Made by a program: the position numbers and the translations under genes. This document shows, one piece after another, positions 53,436 through 61,975 of a DNA stretch of 64,000 nucleotides (positions are counted from its first letter, which is position 1; each line of letters starts with the position of its first letter). This DNA is from Acinetobacter pittii ANC 4050 (lineage in GTDB: Bacteria > Pseudomonadota > Gammaproteobacteria > Pseudomonadales > Moraxellaceae), in contig NZ_KB976987.1 of NCBI RefSeq assembly GCF_000399685.1, positions 1,176,954-1,240,953 of the forward strand, written 5' to 3'. The notes under the pieces are model-generated. The model saw only the letters and a program-made list of their open reading frames with translations, had not been told where the DNA came from and searched no databases.

Positions 53436-54578
53436 TTATTTTAGTTTTGGATCTAATGCATCACGAAGTGCATCAGTAAACATTGAAAATGCCGTTACCA
53501 AAACAGCCATCGCAACAGAAGCTGCGACAAGCTGCCACCACTTACCTAAAAGAAGTTCACTTTGTGCTTCATTTAACATGCTCCCCCAAGACACTACACC
53601 TACTGGCACACCAAAACCTAAGAAACTCAAGATGACCTCAGATTTAATGAAAGACACCACCAGAATTGACATTTGGACCAAAGCGATATGGCTGACATTA
53701 GGAAAAATATGAATGAACATACGGCGGAAGTGTCCAACGCCAATTGCCTTAGCAGCAAGAACGTACTCACGTGCAGTATGTTTCATATATTCGGCACGTA
53801 TTAAACGATAAACACCCGTCCAGCCCGTTAAACCTAAAATCAGAACAATAGATAAAATGCCTTTTTGTTGAAGTACAGCAGCAATAGCGAGAACTAATAA
53901 TAAATATGGAATTGAGGTAAAAATGTTATAAAACCAGTTGAGAATATCATCCACCCAACCACCGAAATATCCAGAAATTGCGCCTAAAAGTGTACCGATG
54001 CCTACCGCAAGTAAAGCGGATATCACCCCAACAATGATTGATGTTTCAGCACCTTTAATAGTCTTTCTAAGGATGTCTTGTCCCCATTTGTCAGCTCCAA
54101 ATATAAGTGTGCTTTTAAGTTCACTTTGCTGATCAAGTAAATGTCCACCAAGTTGCTGATCAATGGCCTTCATATCATCAGCTAATGGGTCTACAACACC
54201 ATAATAATTAATCGCGCTGTCGGAGCTCTTCTCTTGTTTAATTTCAGCCTTAAGTTGATGAATTACATCTTTTAAGGGATCGACAGGATTTTCTGGTAAT
54301 TCCTCATCAACCACCGCAGCATTTTGCCCTGCACCTGTTGTCTTGTCTGCGCCTATAAATGTAGGTGGTGCATAACTTACTGCAACCTCTTTATTCCAGT
54401 CAGATGCAATCACACCTGTCATTGATAGAACCAGAATAATAAAATAAAACAATACAATCACTAGCGATGACATTGCGATCTTGTCGGCCCGAAGACGTCG
54501 CATGGCAAGTTTCCACAGGCCAGATGAATGAGCTTCCGCTTTTGTTTGTTGTTTTCTTTTTGATAAAACGCTCAGCAT
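53436..54578 (-). CDS. Peptide ABC transporter permease (YejE/DppC-like)
   Basis: 380 residues. The N-terminal helix (SLVIVLFYFIILVLSMTGV, about 38-56) is followed by an unusual long polar loop of about 110 residues with little complexity (GADKTTGAGQNAAVV...), then the BPD_transp_1 domain with five helices and the EAA motif (EYVLAAKAIGVGHFRRMFIHIFPNV). DppC-type proteins lack a loop this long. The stop is 12 bp before the ATPase, and the start is 7 bp from the other permease. Confidence 0.93.
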   Translation of the reverse strand: MLSVLSKRKQQTKAEAHSSGLWKLAMRRLRADKIAMSSLVIVLFYFIILVLSMTGVIASDWNKEVAVSYAPPTFIGADKTTGAGQNAAVVDEELPENPVDPLKDVIHQLKAEIKQEKSSDSAINYYGVVDPLADDMKAIDQQLGGHLLDQQSELKSTLIFGADKWGQDILRKTIKGAETSIIVGVISALLAVGIGTLLGAISGYFGGWVDDILNWFYNIFTSIPYLLLVLAIAAVLQQKGILSIVLILGLTGWTGVYRLIRAEYMKHTAREYVLAAKAIGVGHFRRMFIHIFPNVSHIALVQMSILVVSFIKSEVILSFLGFGVPVGVVSWGSMLNEAQSELLLGKWWQLVAASVAMAVLVTAFSMFTDALRDALDPKLK

Positions 54579-54585
54579 AGCCCAC

Positions 54586-55524
54586 CTACTTCAACTGTAC
54601 ACGTGGATCAACCACTTTGTAGACCAAATCGGCAATCAAGTTAAAAATCATGGTTGCAGCTGCGATGTAAACTGTAATTGCTTTAATAACAGGAAAATCA
54701 CTCCGCTCAACTGCAATAATCACCTCTCGACCAATCCCAGGAATACCAAAAAAGCGTTCAATTAAAAATGCGCCTATGAGTAATGCAGGTAAAGTTGACA
54801 TCACGTCGGTAATAATGGGAATTGAAGCGTTCCGCAGCACATGTACGCCTAAAATTCGGCTTTCACCTACACCTTTAGCACGTGCTGTTCGAACATAATC
54901 CTGATTAACTTCATCAAGCACAAAGCTACGATATAAACGCAAAGTCGGTGCAATACTCACCACCAGCATGATGAGAATCGGTAGTAAGGCAAACTTAAAT
55001 AAATTATCAGTAAAGCTATCGCTCCAGCCTTGTACAGGGAACCAACTTAGCTGATACGCCAGAACATATTGAAAAACGATAATATAAACTAAAATACTGA
55101 TCGACATGCCGATGGTACATAGCATCATGACCATACGGTCGGTTAGAGAGCCACGTACCGCTGCAACAGCCAAAGCTAAAATAATTGAAATAACCGTCTG
55201 TAAAATAGTCAGTGGAATTAGAAGCGTAAGCGACGGTCCTAATCGGGTTAAAATAATTTGGGAAACAGGTTCACCCGTACTCCAACTCGCTCCATAATCA
55301 AAAGTTAGTATTTGTTTAATGAAAATCCAGAGCTGAACGTAATAAGGCTGATCGACACCAAGCTGCTTACGAATGTTTTCGATCTGCTCAGGATTAGACA
55401 TCTTGCCCGCTAAAATATAAGCAGGATCGCCACCTACCCAGTTAAAAAGAATAAAAATAAGTAAGACTACCCCCAACATAGTTGGAATCATCTGCCATAA
55501 ACGCCGAATAACATATGCCAGCAT
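54586..55524 (-). CDS. Peptide ABC transporter permease (YejB/DppB-like)
   Basis: 312 residues with six membrane segments. N-terminal MLAYVIRRLWQMIPTMLGVVLLIFILFNWVGGDPA and the EAA loop DYVRTARAKGVGESRILGVHVLRNASIPIIT are diagnostic for the DppB/YejB class. It forms the membrane channel with the neighbouring permease. Confidence 0.95.
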   Translation of the reverse strand: MLAYVIRRLWQMIPTMLGVVLLIFILFNWVGGDPAYILAGKMSNPEQIENIRKQLGVDQPYYVQLWIFIKQILTFDYGASWSTGEPVSQIILTRLGPSLTLLIPLTILQTVISIILALAVAAVRGSLTDRMVMMLCTIGMSISILVYIIVFQYVLAYQLSWFPVQGWSDSFTDNLFKFALLPILIMLVVSIAPTLRLYRSFVLDEVNQDYVRTARAKGVGESRILGVHVLRNASIPIITDVMSTLPALLIGAFLIERFFGIPGIGREVIIAVERSDFPVIKAITVYIAAATMIFNLIADLVYKVVDPRVQLK

Positions 55525-55536
55525 AGTGATAATTCC

Positions 55537-57549
55537 TTATTTAACCCGTTGTCCGGTAATTTCATTAAAAAACGCTTTGTTATCAGGTTCACGGCCAAGG
55601 AAATCTTTAACTAATTCAGCAGCTGGCTTTTGACTACCTTGTGACAAAATGGTTTGACGGTAACGCTGTCCAACTTGTGGATTATTAAGGTTGTCCCCAT
55701 ACGCAGAAAGCATGTCTAAAGCTAAAACCTCAGACCACATATAGCCGTAATAACCAGCTTGATAACCACCCATCAAATGCCCAAACTGCCCAGGAAACTC
55801 TGTTGTTGGTACATAACCTAATGCTGTAGCAGCTTCCATTTTTTGCCAATTTTCTAAAGGCTTTACTTTTAATGCATCGGCAGTATGTAATGACATATCG
55901 TACTGTGCATAAAGAGTTTGACGCGCATAACGCAAGCCACGACCATAGTTATGTACAGCTTTTAAACGAGCAATGAGTTCGTCATCAACACGTGGACATG
56001 CTGGATCACAGTAATCAGCTACTTTAGATAAAGTTTCCTTACGGCGTGCCCACTCTTCATACATTTGAGACGGTGCTTCTACAAAATCACGCTCTACGGA
56101 TGTTCCCGACTGACTGGCATAACGTGTATTTGATAATATGCCATGTAAAGCATGGCCAAATTCATGAACAAAAGTTTCTAGCTCATCACTGTTTAAACCT
56201 TTACGGTTAAAATTGGTGACTAAGGCTGAAACGGGTAATCGATTGGTTAATGTACTGCCACCGTATACTCCCCAAACCGCAGCATGACCATATTTCCCTT
56301 CGCGAGGGAATTTATCCATATACAGACCGCCAAGAAGCTTTCCTGTCTTTTTGTCAACTACGTCGTAATATTCAACTTCGTTTTGCCATGCTTTCACTTT
56401 GACAGGTTTAAAATCAATACCATAAAGGTCAGATGAAATAGCAAATAACCATTTTTGAGCAGCTAAAGTCGGGAAATAGTCACGAAGTTTTTCCTGATCA
56501 ATCTGATATTTACTCTTACGAAGTTTTTCACTCCAGTAAGCTTCGCTCCAACGGGTGATCTCGGTTTTTTCTAATGGCGTTTTTAATGTTTGCGCTTTAA
56601 ATGCGCGCAGTTCTTCTACTTCTTTGCGCTCAAGTGGAGCTACTGTTTTTTGTACTTCTGCTAAAAATTGATTTACGGCGTCAGGTGTTTTAGCCATACG
56701 GTCTTTTAAAACCCAATCTGCATAACTTGCTTTTCCAAATAACTGCGCAAGTTCATAACGCAAATCTATTGCCTGTTTAAGTAGTTTTAAATTTTGTTCA
56801 GTACCACGTCGCGTAAAGGCAATTTGATATCTTTTTCGGGCATCATCATTATCCGCGAGCTCCATAAATGGACGATATTCCGGATATTCGAAACCTAATA
56901 AATAGTTGCCTTTAGCATTTTTCTTCAATGCAGAAATATAACTTTGAGGCAACCCTTTCATCTCTTCAGGAGTAAACTCAAGTTTTTCCGGATTATCTCG
57001 GACATTACGTGCATATTCTTGTTCGAGTTTGGTCAACTCATTCAGAATAGCCTTCATTCGTGCACGTTTTGCTGGTTCTAATTGAACACCAGTATCTTCA
57101 AATTGACTGAGAATATCTTGGCGATATTTTTGGTCAATTGGATCTGTTGCTTGCGTATTTTTAATTAAATTATAGAGCTTTGGGTTTTGAAATATATCAG
57201 TATGAAATTGATTAATTTTGATTTCGCAGTCCTCTGCGGCCTTACGCAATTTTGCATCTGGATCTACATTACTATAGAGACTTATCGGACCTGAAAAATC
57301 TTCAAAATGGGCAAAGATTTTATCCCATTTTGCCAATATAGGTGCAGCTGCTGCATTATTTGTAACAGGCGTTTTTTCAAAAACTGTAATCTGCTGTTGA
57401 ATCTTTTTTAAATTTGCATCACACCATGCTGGAAGTTGTTGTGCTTTCAGTAATGGCAAAGTAGGACGTGTTGTCTCTGCCATTACAAACTGACTTACAC
57501 CCATGGTCAACATAGATAAAGTTATCATTTTCAGTGTATTGTTTTTCAT
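55537..57549 (-). CDS. Exported M3 family metallopeptidase (Dcp-like)
   Basis: 670 residues from the ATG at 57549, which has GGAG six bases upstream; a GTG at 57570 is an upstream alternative. A signal peptide (MKNNTLKMITLSMLTMGVSQFVMA) sends it to the periplasm, which sets it apart from the cytoplasmic E. coli Dcp and OpdA. The zinc motif is HEFGHALHG with the downstream Glu in EAPSQMYEEW; the catalytic His/Tyr region GGYQAGYYGYMWSEVLALD is intact. M3 enzymes cut oligopeptides. Its place between binding proteins and permeases suggests it trims peptides before or during import. Confidence 0.93.
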   Translation of the reverse strand: MKNNTLKMITLSMLTMGVSQFVMAETTRPTLPLLKAQQLPAWCDANLKKIQQQITVFEKTPVTNNAAAAPILAKWDKIFAHFEDFSGPISLYSNVDPDAKLRKAAEDCEIKINQFHTDIFQNPKLYNLIKNTQATDPIDQKYRQDILSQFEDTGVQLEPAKRARMKAILNELTKLEQEYARNVRDNPEKLEFTPEEMKGLPQSYISALKKNAKGNYLLGFEYPEYRPFMELADNDDARKRYQIAFTRRGTEQNLKLLKQAIDLRYELAQLFGKASYADWVLKDRMAKTPDAVNQFLAEVQKTVAPLERKEVEELRAFKAQTLKTPLEKTEITRWSEAYWSEKLRKSKYQIDQEKLRDYFPTLAAQKWLFAISSDLYGIDFKPVKVKAWQNEVEYYDVVDKKTGKLLGGLYMDKFPREGKYGHAAVWGVYGGSTLTNRLPVSALVTNFNRKGLNSDELETFVHEFGHALHGILSNTRYASQSGTSVERDFVEAPSQMYEEWARRKETLSKVADYCDPACPRVDDELIARLKAVHNYGRGLRYARQTLYAQYDMSLHTADALKVKPLENWQKMEAATALGYVPTTEFPGQFGHLMGGYQAGYYGYMWSEVLALDMLSAYGDNLNNPQVGQRYRQTILSQGSQKPAAELVKDFLGREPDNKAFFNEITGQRVK

Positions 57550-57570
57550 TTTATCTCCAATTTTTTTCAC

Positions 57571-59394
57571 TTAATGATTCGATTTAGTATTTGTATCAAT
57601 ATCGAAATACATCCACTCAGCATGTAAAATTGGATGTTTTTTATATCCAATGATTTTGGGTTGAGCCAGCATATTTCGGTAACGTGCATAAGATATTTGA
57701 GCGGGCATATATACTTCTAGTAGACGTGTCATTTTGCGATAGAGCGCATCTCTTTCAGGACCTGCTTGCATTTGTTGGGTTTGGCGATACAACGGATCAA
57801 ATTCTGGTGTAGAACCACAAGACCAGTTCGTCATGTGTGTATTAGGTCCATAAAAATTCTGCATAAAATTATCGCCATCTGGATAATCGGCTATCCACGC
57901 AGAAGACCCAAACATCCCTTCACATTGTTTTTGCGCGCGAATGAGATCTGCAAAAAGCATGGGTTTAAAAACCATTCGAATGTTCAAACTATCTAAGTTC
58001 TTTTTCCAAAGCTCAGCACTTTGTTGCCCAATACTGTCGCTACGCGCCATATACTCAATAACAAGAGGTTTCCCATTTGGTTGTGTTCGCCAACCTGATG
58101 CATCTTTTTTATAGTGATATCGATCTAATAGTAAATTTGCTGCTTTCACCGAATATGGTGTGCTGGTTCTATATTGAGGGTCATTTCCCACCACACCGGG
58201 TGGAACTGGAAAATGTAGACGCTGTGCATCATCATTTCTTACCAATTTAATTTCTTGGTCTATTGAACGGGACATCGCAATCGCACGGCGTAAAGCAATT
58301 TTTTCTTTACTCATTCCCCCTACGACTGGATTTTTAAGATTCCAATAAATATAGCTAATTTCAGGATCAACAATGCGGGATAACTGCACGCCTTCTTTAG
58401 CAAGCTCAGGCCTTAACTTACCGTCTTTAACCGCTTTTGCGACCAGTTGGCCTTCAAGCTGAAATATATCAACCTCACCACGTTGAAATGCTAGCCATCG
58501 TGATTGGTTTTCTTCCATCACCTGAATATCAATTGTGCCTATTTGAGGCATTTTTTTACCTTTAAGGCGTTTTACAATTACCTGATCTTCAGGGCTACTA
58601 GCAGTAAAGTTCCAAGTAAAGCCACGATAATCAGGATTCGCCTTTAAAACAATGCGCGATGCTGGTACCCACTTGCTCAGTACATAAGGACCTGTACCCA
58701 CAGGATGACCCATTACATAACCAGCTTTGTCTTTATATTTTTCGATAACTTCGCGTGCCACAGCACCTGTCGGATCATGAGCCAATAATAAAGGAAAGTT
58801 ATAATCTGGTTTAACTAAACGAATCACCAAAGTGTACTTATCAGGTGTTTGTAAACCACTTACCTTTTGATCATAGTTAAATTTTCCGGATTTATTGGCT
58901 GCTTTGACTAACGCCTCCATACCTTCAATTTTGTTTTCTAATAACCAGCTATTTGGAGAACGTAAATTCGGGTCCAATAAACGCTTAAAAGAGTACGCAT
59001 AATCATTGGCTGTTAATTCTCTTGGTTTACCTTTAAAAACAGGGTCTGGCGTAAAATAAATACCCTTTTTTATGTGAATGGTATAGGTCAGACCATCGGC
59101 ACTGACTTCGGGCATAGCGGTTGCTATTTGAGGAACAAGCTTTGCTGGCCTTGCTAAATAGTCATAGGTATATAAGGTTTCAAATATCGATGTGGTTACA
59201 TGTGCAGAATATAAATCATGGATATAAGCCGGGTCGAAACCTGTTTCAGCTGTTGGAAATACATAACGTAAAACTTTATTCGGATCGGCTGGGCTTTTCG
59301 CAAAAATACTTGTAGGTCCCGTTAAGGCCATACTAGCGAATAGCAAGCTGATACTACAGTGCTTGAGCTTTTGTTTTAAATTTTCAGTCATCAT
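57571..59394 (-). CDS. Family-5 peptide-binding protein, second of two
   Basis: 607 residues with a signal peptide (cleavage after SIFA, about residue 32). SBP_bac_5 fold: ETLYTYDYLARPAKLVPQIA near the start and the C-terminal IADYPDGDNFMQNFYGPNT region. It shares extensive blocks (VGTGPYVLSKWVP.. / NPDYRGF.WNF / QSRWLAFQ / ADYP-GDNF) with the following gene, about 15 bp away, so they are paralogues. The size matches YejA (604). It captures oligopeptides in the periplasm. Confidence 0.94.
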   Translation of the reverse strand: MMTENLKQKLKHCSISLLFASMALTGPTSIFAKSPADPNKVLRYVFPTAETGFDPAYIHDLYSAHVTTSIFETLYTYDYLARPAKLVPQIATAMPEVSADGLTYTIHIKKGIYFTPDPVFKGKPRELTANDYAYSFKRLLDPNLRSPNSWLLENKIEGMEALVKAANKSGKFNYDQKVSGLQTPDKYTLVIRLVKPDYNFPLLLAHDPTGAVAREVIEKYKDKAGYVMGHPVGTGPYVLSKWVPASRIVLKANPDYRGFTWNFTASSPEDQVIVKRLKGKKMPQIGTIDIQVMEENQSRWLAFQRGEVDIFQLEGQLVAKAVKDGKLRPELAKEGVQLSRIVDPEISYIYWNLKNPVVGGMSKEKIALRRAIAMSRSIDQEIKLVRNDDAQRLHFPVPPGVVGNDPQYRTSTPYSVKAANLLLDRYHYKKDASGWRTQPNGKPLVIEYMARSDSIGQQSAELWKKNLDSLNIRMVFKPMLFADLIRAQKQCEGMFGSSAWIADYPDGDNFMQNFYGPNTHMTNWSCGSTPEFDPLYRQTQQMQAGPERDALYRKMTRLLEVYMPAQISYARYRNMLAQPKIIGYKKHPILHAEWMYFDIDTNTKSNH

Positions 59395-59409
59395 GATCTT
59401 TATCTAAAA

Positions 59410-61194
59410 TTATTTTTTAATAGGAGTAATATCAAGATATTGCCAGTTTGTATTCATCATAGGATGGGGTTTAAAACCCTGAACTTGTGGCCGTATCAAC
59501 CAGTTACGAATTCGGGTTACATGAATAATCCAAGGATTATCAGCTTCAATCTGGCGGTTAAGCTTTTCGTAATATGGTAAGCGTTGTTGAGGCGGCAAGT
59601 GGATGGCCTGAGTATAAAGCGCATCATATGTTTTAGACTGATAACAAGTATGATTTCCCTGACCTGCATTTGGCCCATAAAGCAACTGCGCAAAATTATC
59701 TCCCTCAGGATAGTCAGCAATCCATGCGCCACTCCAAATCATATATTTACATTGAGTTGCGGCTTTTAAGTTATCTGCAAAATTACTCACCTTAAAGTCA
59801 GCACGAATACCAATCGCATCTAAATTCTTTTTCCAAAGTTCAGAGTGGATAACTGAGGCCGAACTATTTTCTGTATTAATTTTTAAAATTAAAGGTTTCC
59901 CGTTTGGCATAGTTCTATAACCATCAGCACCTTTTTTATAACCATAATAATCAAGTAATTTATTTGCCAATAATGGATTGTACCCTACGCTACTTTTATA
60001 TTTAGGGTTATAGCCATTTACACCTTCAGGTATAAACATTTCTGCTCTAACTGCTTGCCCTTTATAAGCCTGTTTTATACTTTCTTTTTGATTGTACGAT
60101 AAAGTAATTGCTCTACGCAGAGCTATCTTTTCCGGGTTAAAACCACCAATGACCGGATCACGCATGTTCATCATCGTATAGGTCATTTCGGGTTCCTTAT
60201 ATGGGAAGTGCTTAATTCCTCTTTTCTGAAAAGAAGTCTTAAGTTGATTTCCATCTAAAGCTTGCGGAACAGCATCTGCTGTAAGTCTATCAAAATCTAA
60301 TTGACCAGACTGAAAAGCTAACCATCGTGACTGTTGTTCTTCAATAATACTGACTACAACCTTACCAATTTGGGGCATTTTCTTACCGCTCATTTCTTTA
60401 ATAAGCTGGTTATCCCACGGCGTGCCTGTTGACTTAAAATTCCAGACAAAACCTCGATAATCAGGATTGGCAACTAATTCGACCTTACTTCTCGGTACAT
60501 ATTTACTTAACATATAAGGTCCTGTACCAACTGGATGCATGCCAATACGATCACCGTAATAGTCAACAACCTCTTTAGCAACGCCACCAAAGGTAATATA
60601 GGCAAGAATATAAGGAAAGTTGAAGTCTTGGCGAGTGAGAGTAAATTGCAGAGTATATCGATCAAGCGCTTTGATCCCAGCAATGGGCGCAGCATAATCA
60701 AATTTTCCTGTTTTTTTTGCTTGAGCTACAACTACATCGGCCCCTACCAGTTTTCCATCCAGAAAAGAAACGGAAGGTGCTCTGTTTTTGGGGTCTAAAA
60801 TACGTTTAATTGCATACACATAGTCTTCAGCTACCAACTCACGGCGTTTACCTTTAAAAGCGGGATCATTGGTAAAATAGATACCCGGTTTAATTTTAAA
60901 TGTATAAACTTTACCGCCTTGTTCCACTTTGGGCAGGCTCTCTACCGTATAGGGAACTAACTGTAATGGGCTTGCTAAATAATCATATTTGAGTAAAGGC
61001 TCAAATATGGCTTCCGCAATACTCGCGCTATAGAAGTTGTTAGTTTTAACCATATCGAAGCCATCATCTGGGGCTTCATAGGCAACGTGCAAAATTTTGT
61101 TTGGTTGTGCTGGCGTAATTGCGTAAGCACAAGGGACTGATGTAATAGCCAGACTTAAAATGGCGAGCTTAAAAAATTTTAATTTCAAGTTCAT
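59410..61194 (-). CDS. Family-5 peptide-binding protein, first of two
   Basis: 594 residues from the ATG at 61194, which gives a clean signal peptide (MNLKLKFFKLAILSLAITSVPCAYA); an ATG at 61242 adds a 16-residue extension. Same SBP_bac_5 fold and length class as its paralogue downstream. It is the first gene of the six-gene operon, preceded by a 730-bp AT-rich region shared with the divergent TonB receptor. Differences between the two copies suggest different peptide preferences. Confidence 0.93.
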   Translation of the reverse strand: MNLKLKFFKLAILSLAITSVPCAYAITPAQPNKILHVAYEAPDDGFDMVKTNNFYSASIAEAIFEPLLKYDYLASPLQLVPYTVESLPKVEQGGKVYTFKIKPGIYFTNDPAFKGKRRELVAEDYVYAIKRILDPKNRAPSVSFLDGKLVGADVVVAQAKKTGKFDYAAPIAGIKALDRYTLQFTLTRQDFNFPYILAYITFGGVAKEVVDYYGDRIGMHPVGTGPYMLSKYVPRSKVELVANPDYRGFVWNFKSTGTPWDNQLIKEMSGKKMPQIGKVVVSIIEEQQSRWLAFQSGQLDFDRLTADAVPQALDGNQLKTSFQKRGIKHFPYKEPEMTYTMMNMRDPVIGGFNPEKIALRRAITLSYNQKESIKQAYKGQAVRAEMFIPEGVNGYNPKYKSSVGYNPLLANKLLDYYGYKKGADGYRTMPNGKPLILKINTENSSASVIHSELWKKNLDAIGIRADFKVSNFADNLKAATQCKYMIWSGAWIADYPEGDNFAQLLYGPNAGQGNHTCYQSKTYDALYTQAIHLPPQQRLPYYEKLNRQIEADNPWIIHVTRIRNWLIRPQVQGFKPHPMMNTNWQYLDITPIKK

Positions 61195-61790
61195 ACCCAC
61201 GTAATTAGTTTTTTTAAAAGATATTATCCTTTTGAGTAACATCTAAATCTGCATAAGAAAAGTTCTTTTTCGACAGATAGGCCTATTTAGGTCTTAAAAT
61301 TCACTTTCCTTTATCATCTTTTTATTTGATCAAATGGAAAAATAAACTCAAATACCTAGAGTTTTATAACTATTGAATATAAAGCGAATTTCATGCCATT
61401 TATTAATATCCATCTTAAAATATTTTAAAATATTAAAAATTCATATTTTTATTAGATACTTAAAAACATTTGAACTATATAAATAAAAGTAACTTTTTGC
61501 CAAATATTATATTCATATAAGTTAATCATCTCACACCTTAAATGCACAAATAAAATACATTAAAAATTAATTATGATCCACATTAGAACCAGCTTACTTT
61601 ACACATAATTTTTAAATAATTTATTGATTAATAATTAAATTATAATTAAACCACATAATTATAAATATTATAACATTACCTATTAAAAAGCTCTAAAACG
61701 ATACATTTTTATTTAATAAGCATGTGAAGAGTCTAGTAATGTATATTTTTTACACAAATAAATTTGAAACTTTTCGCCACCATCAAAAAT

Positions 61791-61806
61791 TTTTCCAAAT
61801 GGAAAA
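61791..61806. promoter_or_regulatory. Candidate enhancer site (upstream activating palindrome)
   Basis: Perfect inverted repeat TTTTCCA AA TGGAAAA with 7-bp arms, about 100 bp upstream of the -24 element, a normal distance for a sigma-54 activator. The activator is unknown. Confidence 0.45.
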
Positions 61807-61905
61807 TTTATTTTTATCTCAAAAAAGCTAAAGCACCCTACTCAACCATAATAAAATCAATATATATCAATATTTTGCATAAACTAAAAAAAGAAAAATA
61901 TATAG

Positions 61906-61922
61906 TTGGCACTTGCTTTGCT
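61906..61922 (+). promoter_or_regulatory. Sigma-54 (RpoN) promoter
   Basis: TTGGCACTTGCTTTGCT matches TGGCAC-N5-TTGCT exactly, with GG and GC ten bases apart. It is 54 bp before the ATG of the TonB receptor and has the right orientation. Confidence 0.8.
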
Positions 61923-61975
61923 TAAAAACTTTCCAGCAATATCGCTAACGACAACAAAAAGGGATCAAATCCACG

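Larger units (their letters stand above)
61243..61975. other. Long AT-rich region between importer operon and TonB receptor
   Basis: 730 bp with no gene that I can support. It holds an ATAGGCCTAT palindrome (61277-61286), an ATTTGATCAAAT palindrome (61324-61335), a TTTTCCA-AA-TGGAAAA inverted repeat (61791-61806) and a sigma-54 promoter (61906-61922). No sigma-70 promoter stands out for the importer operon. Confidence 0.6.

Noticed and set aside
61243..61975. Mobile element remnant in the AT-rich gap
   Set aside because: No transposase fragment, terminal repeats or target duplication found; regulatory elements explain part of it.
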